DNA from: Alphaproteobacteria bacterium | GTDB taxonomy: Bacteria > Pseudomonadota > Alphaproteobacteria > Rhodobacterales > Rhodobacteraceae | Length of the DNA: 64,000 nucleotides | Assembly (NCBI GenBank): GCA_030426685.1 | Contig: JAUHYC010000003.1 | Span: 1-64,000, forward strand | Direction: 5' to 3' | Shown here: piece by piece, positions 34,225-42,963 of the stretch | Layout: each line of letters opens with the position of its first letter | How positions within the stretch are numbered: position 1 is the stretch's first letter | Translations under genes and position numbers: made by a program | Notes under the pieces: generated by a model | Seen by the model: the letters and a program-made list of their open reading frames with translations, nothing else | The model's database searches: none | What the model was told of the DNA's origin: nothing

Positions 34225-35883
34225 TTAGCGCTGTGCGATTTCCCACTGCGGATGAACCCACGGCCGGTCGTTTGCCGGTGGCAACGCCTTCTTACCCAGA
34301 AGATGGTCCGACATCTTCTCGCCAACCATGATCGACGGGGCGTTCAGGTTACCATTGGTGATCTGCGGAAAGACCGAACTGTCAGCCACCCTCAGCCCGT
34401 CAATACCAATCACGCGCCCGTGCGGATCAACCACCGCTTGCTTGTTGTCAGCCTGGCCCATGCGGCATGTGCCACAGGGATGATAAGCGCTTTCAGCGTG
34501 CTCTGCGATAAAAGCGTTCAGTTCCTCATCCGACTGAACATCCACGCCGGGCTGGATTTCCTTGCCCGCAAAAGGGCTGAAGGCTTTCTGCCCAAAGATT
34601 TCGCGGGTCAGGCGAATGCAGGTTCGGAAATCCTCCCAATCTCTTTCGTGGCTCATGTAGTTGAACCGGATCATGGGGGCGTCTTCGGGTTGTGCCGATC
34701 GCAAGGTCACCGCCCCCCGCGACGGAGACCGCATCGGCCCCACATGCGCCTGAAATCCGTGCCCCTCTGCCGCTGCCTTCCCATCATACCGGACGGCGAT
34801 GGGCAGGAAGTGGTACTGGATGTCAGGATATTCCACACCGGGTTTCGAGCGGATAAATGCAGCGCTTTCAAACTGGTTCGATGCGCCGAGGCCCGTTTTG
34901 GTGAACAACCACTGCGCTCCGATCATCCCCTTGCTGATCAAATTCCAATGCTTATAGAGCGTGATCGGCTGCAATGAGGCCTGCTGAATATAGAGCTCCA
35001 GATGGTCCTGCAGGTTCTGCCCCACTCCGGGCCGGTCCGCCACCACTTGGATACCATGTTCGGTCAGATGCGCCGCAGGGCCAATGCCGGACAACATCAG
35101 CAGCTTGGGTGAGTTGATCGACGAGGCCGCCAGAACCACTTCGCGCCGGGCGTGGATGACTTCCTTCTTTCCGCCACGGATCAGTTCAACGCCAATGGCG
35201 CGACCGCTCTCAAAAATCACGCGTGATGCCAGACCGCGCACGATCTCGCATTTGTCGCGCTTTAGCGCGGGTTTCAAATAGGCATTTGCCGCCGACCAGC
35301 GCCGCCCTTTCCAGACGGTTTGCTCCATTGGCCCAAAGCCTTCCTGCTTTTCACCGTTGTAATCCCCGGTGACCTCATAGCCCGCCTGCTGGCCGGCATC
35401 GACAAAGGCCTTGAACAACGGGTTCTCGCGCGGGCCGCGCGAGACGTGCAGCGGACCGTCGGTGCCACGCCATGCGGCGTCGCCGCCATGGCCACCATCA
35501 TGCCAGGTTTCCATCCGCTTGAAGTAGGGCAGCACGTCAGCATAGGACCAGCCATCCGCCCCCATCTCGGCCCAGGTGTCAAAATCGCGCGCATGTCCAC
35601 GTACATAGACCATACCGTTGATCGACGACGACCCGCCGATCACCTTGCCTCGCGGGCAAGCCAGGCGGCGGTTGTTCAGATGTGGCTCGGGCTCGGTTTT
35701 GTACCCCCAGTCATAGCGCGACATATTCATCGGATAGCTGAGCGCGGCGGGCATCTGGATGAATGGCCCCACATCGGTGCCGCCGTGTTCGATCACCAGG
35801 ACCGAGGCTCCGGCTTCGCTGAGCCGATAAGCCATCGCACACCCAGCCGATCCTGCGCCGACGATGACAAAATCTGCTTCCAT
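34225..35883 (-). CDS. betA: Choline dehydrogenase
   Basis: 552 residues. Membrane-associated GMC flavoenzyme that oxidises choline to betaine aldehyde. The FAD-binding Rossmann motif [18 protein letters not shown] opens the protein. GMC signature 1 is [19 protein letters not shown]. The C-terminal active-site region contains [11 protein letters not shown] and [15 protein letters not shown]. It is third in the betI-betC-betA unit, 87 bases after betC. No betaine aldehyde dehydrogenase gene (betB) accompanies it. Confidence 0.95.
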   Translation of the reverse strand: MEADFVIVGAGSAGCAMAYRLSEAGASVLVIEHGGTDVGPFIQMPAALSYPMNMSRYDWGYKTEPEPHLNNRRLACPRGKVIGGSSSINGMVYVRGHARDFDTWAEMGADGWSYADVLPYFKRMETWHDGGHGGDAAWRGTDGPLHVSRGPRENPLFKAFVDAGQQAGYEVTGDYNGEKQEGFGPMEQTVWKGRRWSAANAYLKPALKRDKCEIVRGLASRVIFESGRAIGVELIRGGKKEVIHARREVVLAASSINSPKLLMLSGIGPAAHLTEHGIQVVADRPGVGQNLQDHLELYIQQASLQPITLYKHWNLISKGMIGAQWLFTKTGLGASNQFESAAFIRSKPGVEYPDIQYHFLPIAVRYDGKAAAEGHGFQAHVGPMRSPSRGAVTLRSAQPEDAPMIRFNYMSHERDWEDFRTCIRLTREIFGQKAFSPFAGKEIQPGVDVQSDEELNAFIAEHAESAYHPCGTCRMGQADNKQAVVDPHGRVIGIDGLRVADSSVFPQITNGNLNAPSIMVGEKMSDHLLGKKALPPANDRPWVHPQWEIAQR

Positions 35884-35913
35884 GTTCGTGTCTCCGGGTC
35901 TGCGGGGGCAAGA

Positions 35914-35926
35914 GTTTCGTCGAAAA
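35914..35926. repeat. TTTCGTCGAAA-core inverted repeat
   Basis: GTTTCGTCGAAAA in the betC-betA gap has the same TTTCGNCGAAA core as the larger palindrome at 21826-21848. Confidence 0.35.
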
Positions 35927-35970
35927 CCCTCATCGCCTTCGGCGGGAGTGTTCTCAAAGAGGTGAAAGGG

Positions 35971-37479
35971 CTACTCGCCGCGCGGAAAGCGCTGGCTCTC
36001 CTCTACAATGTTCAGGTCCATGTGATTGCGCATGTAACGCTCAGAGGCCTTTTGCAGAGGCTGGTAGTCCCACGGATAATAGCCGCCCTGCCGTAGCGCC
36101 TCGTACACCACCCAGCGCCGGGCCTGGCTGGCGCGCACCTCGGCATCGAAACGGGCGAGGTCCCACCGCGCCTCGGACTTGGCGCGCAGGGTTTGCAAGG
36201 TGCCCGCATGTTCGGGATTGTTCGCCAGATTTGTGAGTTCATGCGGATCTGCTTCGAGGTCGTACAACTGATCGGGGTCCAGCGCGCAGCGGTTGTATTT
36301 CCATTTGCCGTAGCGCAGCGAAACCAGCGGCGCATACGAGGCCTCGGCCGCGTATTCCATGGCCACTGGGGCGGTTCGTTCAACACCCTGCGCCAGTGGT
36401 ACGAGGTCTTCGCCATCCGTCCAGGGTGCGATCTCGGCCATATCGACACCAGCGAGCGATCCAAGCGTCGGCGTCACATCGATGGTGGACACCGGCGTAT
36501 CGATGCGACCCACGGGCAGCTCAGGTGCCGAAATCATCAGGGGCACGCGCGCCGAACCTTCGTAGAAGTTCATCTTGAACCACAAGCCCCGCTCGCCCAG
36601 CATATCGCCGTGATCGGAGACGAAGAGGATTATCGCCTCTTGCCGCGTGGTTTCCAGCACTTCGAGGATCTCGCCGATCTTGTCGTCGAGATAGGAGATA
36701 TTTGCGAAATAGGCGCGGCGGGATTTGCGGATGTCTTCTTTGGTGATGTCGAAACTGCGCCAGTCATTGGCATCAAAAATGCGCTGAGAATGCGGATCCT
36801 GATTGTCATAGCCCAGATCAGCAATTTCGGGTTCCAGATGTTCGCAATCCTCATAAAGGTCCCAGAACTTGCGCCGCGCCACATAAGGGTCATGCGGATG
36901 GGTGAAGCTGACGGTGACGCACCAGGGGCGATCGTCATTGCCACGCGCCAGATCATAAAGCTTGGCCGTGGCGTGATAGGCGACCTCGTCATCATACTCC
37001 ATCTGGTTTGAGATTTCGGCCACGCCCGCACCGGTGACCGAGCCCATGTTGTGATACCACCAGTCGATCCGCTCACCCGGTTTGCGATAATCAGGCGTCC
37101 AGCCGAAATCAGCCGGGTAGATATCGGTGGTCAGGCGGTCTTCGAACCCGTGCATCTGGTCGGGGCCGACGAAATGCATCTTGCCCGACAGGCAGGTGTA
37201 GTAGCCAGCACGGCGCAAGTGGTGTGCATAGGTTGGGATATCGCTGCGAAACTCGGCAGCGTTGTCATAAACGCCGGTGCGTGAAGGAAGCTGACCGGAC
37301 ATGAAGCTGGCGCGCCCCGGTGCGCAAAGTGGCGACGCCGTATAGGCGTTGGCGAAGCGGGTCGAGCGTTCTGCCAGCTTTTTGAGGTTCGGCGCGTGCA
37401 GCCAGTCTGCGGGACCGTCAGGAAAGAGGGTTCCGTTCAGCTGATCCACCATCAGGATCAGAATGTTCGGTTTTGTCAT
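35971..37479 (-). CDS. betC: Choline-sulfatase
   Basis: 502-residue alkaline-phosphatase-superfamily sulfatase that releases choline from choline-O-sulfate. The N-terminal metal site is ILILMVDQLNG. The sulfatase signature CAPGRAS at about residue 52 supplies the Cys that is converted to formylglycine. FVSDHGDMLGERGLW is the second metal site. The C-terminal choline-sulfatase domain ends in RNHMDLNIVEESQR. There is no signal peptide, so it is cytoplasmic. Its ATG overlaps the betI stop. Confidence 0.95.
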   Translation of the reverse strand: MTKPNILILMVDQLNGTLFPDGPADWLHAPNLKKLAERSTRFANAYTASPLCAPGRASFMSGQLPSRTGVYDNAAEFRSDIPTYAHHLRRAGYYTCLSGKMHFVGPDQMHGFEDRLTTDIYPADFGWTPDYRKPGERIDWWYHNMGSVTGAGVAEISNQMEYDDEVAYHATAKLYDLARGNDDRPWCVTVSFTHPHDPYVARRKFWDLYEDCEHLEPEIADLGYDNQDPHSQRIFDANDWRSFDITKEDIRKSRRAYFANISYLDDKIGEILEVLETTRQEAIILFVSDHGDMLGERGLWFKMNFYEGSARVPLMISAPELPVGRIDTPVSTIDVTPTLGSLAGVDMAEIAPWTDGEDLVPLAQGVERTAPVAMEYAAEASYAPLVSLRYGKWKYNRCALDPDQLYDLEADPHELTNLANNPEHAGTLQTLRAKSEARWDLARFDAEVRASQARRWVVYEALRQGGYYPWDYQPLQKASERYMRNHMDLNIVEESQRFPRGE

Positions 37480-38054
37480 TTTTCAGCCTCGAGAAAAGTC
37501 GCCAACACGCGCAAGGCGTGATTTACCGCCAGCTGCGGTTCCTGGGGGGCATTCAGGGCGGCGTGAATATACAACCCATCGATCAGTGCGATCATGTCTT
37601 CCGCCGCCTCGACCGGATTTCGCATCATCGGGCGTAGCGCGTGTATCAGGTTCGACCGGATCCGGGACTGATAGATTTGCCAGAGACGCAGTGCGTCGTC
37701 ATTCCTTTGCGCCAGCACATAGAAGGTCATCCATGCGGCGATCACATCAGGGGTGAAGCAGGACTTTGCAAAACAGGCATGAATAATGGCCTGCGCCCGT
37801 TCATTGGGTTCCGCAGTCTCAAGCTGCGCGCGCGCCTCGGCCCCGAAATCAGAAAGGATACGGCGCATGGCTGCCAAAAAAATCTGCTCTTTGCCGCCGA
37901 AATAGTGATGCGCCAGAGCGCTGGACATTCCGGCGCGCTTGGCAATCTGGCTTACGGTGACATCAAGGGATTTCTGCACCCCAAGCTCAGCAATCGTCGC
38001 TTTGACGATCGCGTCCCGCCGGATCGGTTCCATTCCGAGTTTCGGCATCTCCAC
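37476..38054 (-). CDS. betI: Choline-responsive TetR-family repressor BetI
   Basis: 192 residues. The helix-turn-helix (VSQIAKRAGMSSALAHHYF) is in the first 55 residues, and the ligand domain begins near EQIFLAAM. BetI represses the bet genes until choline binds. It starts the unit betI-betC-betA and overlaps betC. The palindrome at 38101-38114, 47-60 bases upstream of the ATG, is the likely operator. Confidence 0.93.
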   Translation of the reverse strand: MEMPKLGMEPIRRDAIVKATIAELGVQKSLDVTVSQIAKRAGMSSALAHHYFGGKEQIFLAAMRRILSDFGAEARAQLETAEPNERAQAIIHACFAKSCFTPDVIAAWMTFYVLAQRNDDALRLWQIYQSRIRSNLIHALRPMMRNPVEAAEDMIALIDGLYIHAALNAPQEPQLAVNHALRVLATFLEAEK

Positions 38055-38100
38055 CCCTTTTGCCAGCCGTGCAGTCTGTCAAAAAGGCTATGTTCTTTTT

Positions 38101-38114
38101 ATTGACCAGTCAAT
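38101..38114. promoter_or_regulatory. BetI operator candidate upstream of betI
   Basis: ATTGACCAGTCAAT is an almost perfect palindrome (TTGAC-n2-GTCAA with A/T ends). A near copy stands at 8021-8034. On the minus strand TTGACT at the operator is spaced 17 bases from TAGCCT, so repression by promoter occlusion is plausible. It touches the 3' end of the EamA gene. Confidence 0.65.
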
Positions 38115-39049
38115 CAATTCCGGCGCGGAGCCATAGGGATCTCAGACCCGTGTGGCGGCGTTGGTGGCATGTCGCCACCACGTTTGAGAACGGCCTCTCT
38201 CCAGGTGATGAAGCTGACAGCGCATAGAATCAGTGTACCGCCAGCGATCACCCAGATATCGACGCCCTCATGGAAGGCCAGCGCGCCCAGAAGGGTGGCC
38301 CAGATCAGCTGCAAAAACGTCACCGGCTGGGTGACGGCCACTGGGGCTGCCTGCAAGGCGAGTGTCATGAAGTAGTGCCCGGCGGTGGCAAAGCTGGCGA
38401 CAAGCATCAAAATGCCGAGATCGCCGAGGCTGGGCGTCTCCCAAACTGCGATGGCAAACGGGATCAGAACAATCGTGACCCAGATCGACAGATGCGCCAC
38501 CACGACTGACGGTCGGACTTCGCGGACCAGAACCTTGGCCAGCAGATAGGACACGCCAAGCGCCAGTGAAGTTCCCAGCATGGCCAGATGTCCGGGCGCG
38601 ATGCCCCGAAAACCGGGACGCAGAATGATAATAACTCCGATCAGAGCAACTAAGATGGCTGCTATCCGGCGAAAGGCCAGCTTTTCACCAAGGAACAATG
38701 CTGCACCCAGAGTGACATAGATCGGCGTCATATAGTTCATCGCCGTCACCTCGGCCAACGGTATCCGGGTCATGGCATAAAACCAAAGCATTACGGCAAT
38801 GCCATGAACACCACCCCGCAGTCCGAACAAAGTCAGGCTCCGGCGTGTCAGGGTGGTGTTGCGCAGCGCAGGCAGTGCCGGTAGCAGGAACACCAACCCG
38901 AACACATAGCGCAGGAACGCCGCTTGAATCGGGTCCATACTGGTGCCCAGAACTTTCACCAAGGCGTTCATGCCCACAAAGGACAACCCGGTGGCAAACA
39001 TCCAGAGCATGCCGATCAGGGGGCGGTTCAGATCGTGGGGTGAGGTCAT
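38114..39049 (-). CDS. EamA/DMT-family membrane exporter
   Basis: 311 residues and ten spans forming two EamA repeats (first begins GMLWMFATGLSFVGMNALV, second near IAPGHLAMLGTSLALG). PLAEVTAMNYMTPIYVTLG is the conserved end of repeat 1. It exports an unknown metabolite. The ATG at 39049 (MTSPHDLNRPL) is preferred to the track's TTG at 39100, which overlaps argO. It may be transcribed after argO. Confidence 0.85.
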   Translation of the reverse strand: MTSPHDLNRPLIGMLWMFATGLSFVGMNALVKVLGTSMDPIQAAFLRYVFGLVFLLPALPALRNTTLTRRSLTLFGLRGGVHGIAVMLWFYAMTRIPLAEVTAMNYMTPIYVTLGAALFLGEKLAFRRIAAILVALIGVIIILRPGFRGIAPGHLAMLGTSLALGVSYLLAKVLVREVRPSVVVAHLSIWVTIVLIPFAIAVWETPSLGDLGILMLVASFATAGHYFMTLALQAAPVAVTQPVTFLQLIWATLLGALAFHEGVDIWVIAGGTLILCAVSFITWREAVLKRGGDMPPTPPHGSEIPMAPRRN

Positions 39050-39089
39050 GCAATCGGTTGAACACCGGATTTCTTCCGAGAACAACCCT

Positions 39090-39689
39090 TCACATGACAA
39101 CTAGTTTCAGAGCGATCATCAACATGACCACCCCAATGACCAGATCCAATATCTGCCATGCGCGCGGGCGGGCAAAGACGGGCGACAGGACTCTGGCCCC
39201 ATAACCCAGCGAAAAGAAGAATACGAAGCTCGACGACATCGCGCCCAAGGCAAATCCGAACCGGTCTTCATACTGGGCCGAGATCGATCCGATCAGCACA
39301 ACCGTGTCCAGATAGACATGCGGATTGAGCCAGGTGAAGGCCAGCACCGTCAGCAGCGCCGCACGCAGGCTGCTGCGAGGCCCCTTGCCCGCTTCCATCA
39401 CTGCACCGCCCTGCCAGGCAGACCAAAAGCTGCGCAGCGCGTACCATGTCAGAAAAACGGCTCCGCCATAGCGCATCACCGTTTCGAACCACGGCGCGGC
39501 TTTTGCCAGAGTGCCGAACCCGGCAACCCCTGCGGCGATCAGGATCGCATCCGACACCGCACAGGTCAGGCACAGGGCAAAGACATGCTCGCGCCGCAGG
39601 CCCTGACGCAGGACAAAGGCGTTCTGCGCCCCGATGGCAAGGATCAGGCTGAAGCTCAGGACAAACCCGGCGATCAAAGATGGGAACAT
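39090..39689 (-). CDS. argO: LysE-family amino acid exporter, ArgO-like
   Basis: 199 residues and six spans. The opening LIAGFVLSFSLILAIGAQNAFVLRQGLRREHV matches the LysE/ArgO basic-amino-acid exporters (shortened here). CAGGAGG precedes the ATG at 39689 by about 6 bases. It is divergent from an ArgP-type regulator, the usual pairing, so arginine or lysine export under ArgP control is likely. Confidence 0.9.
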   Translation of the reverse strand: MFPSLIAGFVLSFSLILAIGAQNAFVLRQGLRREHVFALCLTCAVSDAILIAAGVAGFGTLAKAAPWFETVMRYGGAVFLTWYALRSFWSAWQGGAVMEAGKGPRSSLRAALLTVLAFTWLNPHVYLDTVVLIGSISAQYEDRFGFALGAMSSSFVFFFSLGYGARVLSPVFARPRAWQILDLVIGVVMLMIALKLVVM

Positions 39690-39773
39690 GCGGCCTCCTG
39701 TTGATGGCCGTTGACTACCGACAGCGGGCAAGTCTATCAAATTAAAGATACTCAATCGTGTTAAGTTTGGCTA

Positions 39774-40670
39774 ATGCTGCTCGACCCGCATCACCTGTCC
39801 GCTCTGTCGGCGATCCTACGCCATGGCAGCTTTGAAGCCGCCGCAGCGGAGCTGGCGGTAACACCCTCTGCCGTCTCGCAGCGGATCAAGGCGTTGGAGG
39901 ATCGGGTGGGTGCTGCATTGATCCATCGCGGTACGCCCTGCACCGGCACACCCACCGGGTTACGCATCGCCAGGCACGCCGAGGATATCGGTCTGCTTGA
40001 GGCGCAGCTGGCACGCGAGATCACGCTGGACCAGCGCGACGGCCCTGCCCGCGTGCGCATCGCCATCCCCGCCGACAGTCTGGCCACATGGTTCATCGAT
40101 GCCATGGCGCAAACCAGCGACATGCTGTTTGATCTGGTGATCGATGATCAGGATCATTCTGCTGAATGGCTGAGACGGGGTGAGGTCAGCGCAGCGATTA
40201 CTGTTGGTGGTCAGCAAGTCACGGGATGCGACGCGCTGCCCCTTGGCACGCTGTGCTACCTACCGACCGCGAGCCCGAACTTCGTGCGCCAGTGGTTTGC
40301 CGAGGGGGTATCGGCCAAATCCCTGTCCCGCGCGCCGTGCCTGACCTTTAACCGCAAGGACAATCTGCAAAAAACATGGATCATGGCCCGAACCGGTAGC
40401 CGGATCTCTCCGCCTTCGCATTTCCTGCCGTCGTCACAAGGATTTGTCGAAGCCGCGATTGCCGGGTTGGGCTGGGGGATGAACCCCGAAGGTCTGGTGC
40501 GCGAGGCGATTGATGATGGACGTTTACGTGAAGTCATACCCAATGCCCCGCTGGATGTTGAGCTGACCTGGCAGATCGGGCGCGTTTTGGCGCCAGCCCT
40601 GTCGCCGCTCACCCGAGCGGTGCGGCACGCAGCCGCCTGCGCACTGATCCCGCCGGGTAGGCCGGACTAG
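39774..40670 (+). CDS. argP: LysR-family regulator, ArgP/IciA type
   Basis: 298 residues. The winged helix-turn-helix (GSFEAAAAELAVTPSAVSQR) is at residues 18-38. A periplasmic-binding-protein-like effector domain follows. ArgP senses lysine or arginine and activates the exporter argO; the divergent argO lies 84 bases away. It overlaps the end of the MFS gene by 4 bases. Confidence 0.9.
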   Translation: MLLDPHHLSALSAILRHGSFEAAAAELAVTPSAVSQRIKALEDRVGAALIHRGTPCTGTPTGLRIARHAEDIGLLEAQLAREITLDQRDGPARVRIAIPADSLATWFIDAMAQTSDMLFDLVIDDQDHSAEWLRRGEVSAAITVGGQQVTGCDALPLGTLCYLPTASPNFVRQWFAEGVSAKSLSRAPCLTFNRKDNLQKTWIMARTGSRISPPSHFLPSSQGFVEAAIAGLGWGMNPEGLVREAIDDGRLREVIPNAPLDVELTWQIGRVLAPALSPLTRAVRHAAACALIPPGRPD

Positions 40671-41941
40671 GCGCCCGACACCTTGGGGTTTTGCGGCTGT
40701 ACAATGCGGTAACAGGCAAAGGCTGCCCAGAAACTGACCAGCACGATGAATCCAATGGCTGTTGCAACCTCGTGCAAATGCGCGACACCCGCCATTGCTG
40801 CGGAAAGTATCACTGCGGTCAGCCGACAGATGGCCTTGATCGCCGCAGCGCCCTGCACGCGTTGATCCTTTGGGGCAACATCCAGGAAATACAGCTTGCG
40901 TGCGCTGGAAATCCCGGTGGCCGCAACCGAAACGACAAACAGCGAGATGGCGTGCAGGTGGACCTCGTGATCGATGTGCAGATAGTGAAAGGCCAGCAGC
41001 ACGATTCCCGTCCCCGCAATCATCAGGTTGCCGGCAACCATAACGGCACGATGAGACTTCATGTTCACGGCCTGCCACAAAGGTGCGGAAACAAGATATC
41101 CGGAAGCCGAGGAAATGATCACCGCAGTCAGACCTTTAGCTGAGGCGTGATGCGCCTCGGCTGTGATCAGTGCAAAGAACGGTACAGATAGCGTAACGAC
41201 CACCAGCGGCAGGCGCATTACCATGTAGCGCCGAAACCACTGCTGCTCGAACATGCTGGCGATGTCCGAAACGATATCGCGCAGGGATTGGCGATGTATG
41301 GGCTTGAGGTTCGGGTTGGTCTTATCGTCCGGAACACTTTCTGCCATCCCCAGAATACAAAGCGCTGAAAACAGGAAAAACACCACTGACGCCGCAATCA
41401 CCGCGGAGTGGCGCGAGAAAGGCGGGTTTCCCTTCGTGATCTCGTGGATCAACAGCGCCAACCCGATGGCCCCCAGACCTCCGGCACCAAGTTGAAGATA
41501 GTGGATGATCATGCGGGATTTCGGCCTCAGATGATCACCCAAAAGGTCGGACAACATCAATGACTGGCTTTCCTGAATCAGGCCAATCAGAAAAAACGCG
41601 GCAACGAATGCAATCGCGGTTAGGGGTACGCTGCCTGTGGCGGCAATCACCAATGCCATCAACAGGCAGCCCCCGATACCGATTTCGGTCAGAGCGATCC
41701 CGCGTTTCTTGCGCGCCTGCGCCGCGATGGGCCGGGCAAGGAACAAGTCTGAGATCATGCTGCCGGTCATCCGGATCGATACCAGTGCCCCAGCCAAGAA
41801 TATTGGCAATTCCAGTGACACCGCCAGAAACGGCAGCACGACCGAGGGGCTGCCCAAGGTCCAGGCCACCTGTGACAGGATGCTTTGACTGGCCAGAACC
41901 GGCAGGTTTCGGCGGCCCGTATCAATGGTGTTCTTTGCCAT
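40667..41941 (-). CDS. MFS transporter
   Basis: 424 residues and about twelve membrane spans. It lacks the classic MFS motif A but contains FLARPIAAQARKKRGI between the second and third helices, plus several His residues in the second half (EAHHASAKG, HYLHIDHEVHLH). Substrate unknown. The start MAKNTIDTGRRNLPVLASQ fits. It follows yebC and its terminator on the same strand, and converges on argP. Confidence 0.75.
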   Translation of the reverse strand: MAKNTIDTGRRNLPVLASQSILSQVAWTLGSPSVVLPFLAVSLELPIFLAGALVSIRMTGSMISDLFLARPIAAQARKKRGIALTEIGIGGCLLMALVIAATGSVPLTAIAFVAAFFLIGLIQESQSLMLSDLLGDHLRPKSRMIIHYLQLGAGGLGAIGLALLIHEITKGNPPFSRHSAVIAASVVFFLFSALCILGMAESVPDDKTNPNLKPIHRQSLRDIVSDIASMFEQQWFRRYMVMRLPLVVVTLSVPFFALITAEAHHASAKGLTAVIISSASGYLVSAPLWQAVNMKSHRAVMVAGNLMIAGTGIVLLAFHYLHIDHEVHLHAISLFVVSVAATGISSARKLYFLDVAPKDQRVQGAAAIKAICRLTAVILSAAMAGVAHLHEVATAIGFIVLVSFWAAFACYRIVQPQNPKVSGA

Positions 41942-42059
41942 CTGCTGATGCCCTGCGTCGCACGATCAGACCGTCTTTTCCGGCCTCTTGCCAATTATGT
42001 CTGACTGTATCGTCACGGTCCGTTCGGTCCAAGAACTCTGTTGCGCGCCGCATCGCACC

Positions 42060-42086
42060 AAAAAGCCCGACCACAAGGGCCGGGCT
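42060..42086 (-). terminator. Rho-independent terminator of yebC
   Basis: On the minus strand AGCCCGGCC-cttgt-GGTCGGGCT is followed by TTTT, 27 bases past the yebC stop. It is a nine-pair stem with one G-U. Confidence 0.75.
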
Positions 42087-42112
42087 CGGTTCGTTCTGCG
42101 ATGTGAGGCGCG

Positions 42113-42853
42113 CTACAGCTGTGCCATCACCTCATCGGTGGCCTCGAAGTTCGTGGTCACGCGCTGCACATCATCGTCATCTTCCAGTGCATCCACCAGC
42201 TTCATCAGCTTTTGCATGTCTTCCAGACCCAGTTCGGTCGTTGTGGTGGGTTTCCAGACCAGCTTGGTGGACTCGGTTTCGCCCAGCGCGGCCTCCAAGG
42301 CGTTCGACACTTCGTTCAGGTCGGTATCGGCACACCAGATGATATGGCCGTCTTCCGAGCTTTCGACATCCTCGGCCCCGGCTTCGATGGCGGCTTCGAA
42401 GATCGTGTCCGCATCGCCTGCGGTGGCTGGATAAACCACCTCACCCTTGCGCTCGAACATGAATCCGACCGAGCCGGTCTCGCCCAGATTGCCGCCGTTC
42501 TTGGAAAAGGTCGAGCGCACGGTCGATGCGGTCCGGTTGCGGTTGTCGGTCATCGTCTCGACGATCACGGCGACACCGTTGGGGCCGTAGCCCTCATACC
42601 GGATTTCTTCATAATCGTCGCCTTCACCTGCCACCGATTTCTTGATCGCGCGGTCGATCACGTCCTTGGGCACCGAATTCGACTTGGCCTCTTTGACCGC
42701 CAGACGCAGGCGCGGGTTCTTGTCGGGATCGGGATCGCCCATCTTGGCGGCAACCGTGATCTCTTTGGAAAGCTTGGAAAACAGTTTGGACCGCGCGGCG
42801 TCCTGACGCCCCTTGCGGTGCTGGATGTTGGCCCATTTGGAGTGGCCTGCCAT
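42113..42853 (-). CDS. yebC: YebC/PmpR family protein
   Basis: 246 residues. The N-terminus [18 protein letters not shown] is diagnostic. [17 protein letters not shown] and [19 protein letters not shown] mark the other two domains. Members bind DNA as transcriptional regulators and are also implicated in relieving ribosome stalling. It is divergent from the SLC13 gene at 42964 and followed by its own terminator. Confidence 0.95.
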   Translation of the reverse strand: MAGHSKWANIQHRKGRQDAARSKLFSKLSKEITVAAKMGDPDPDKNPRLRLAVKEAKSNSVPKDVIDRAIKKSVAGEGDDYEEIRYEGYGPNGVAVIVETMTDNRNRTASTVRSTFSKNGGNLGETGSVGFMFERKGEVVYPATAGDADTIFEAAIEAGAEDVESSEDGHIIWCADTDLNEVSNALEAALGETESTKLVWKPTTTTELGLEDMQKLMKLVDALEDDDDVQRVTTNFEATDEVMAQL

Positions 42854-42963
42854 AATGCGTCCTCGTCATCGTGATTGCGTGTTTGGCGCTCATATAGACG
42901 TTTGCGGGGGGCAGGATCAAGAGATCGGCTTGCCCGGCCCGGATGCGCCGTTATGGTGGCGGG

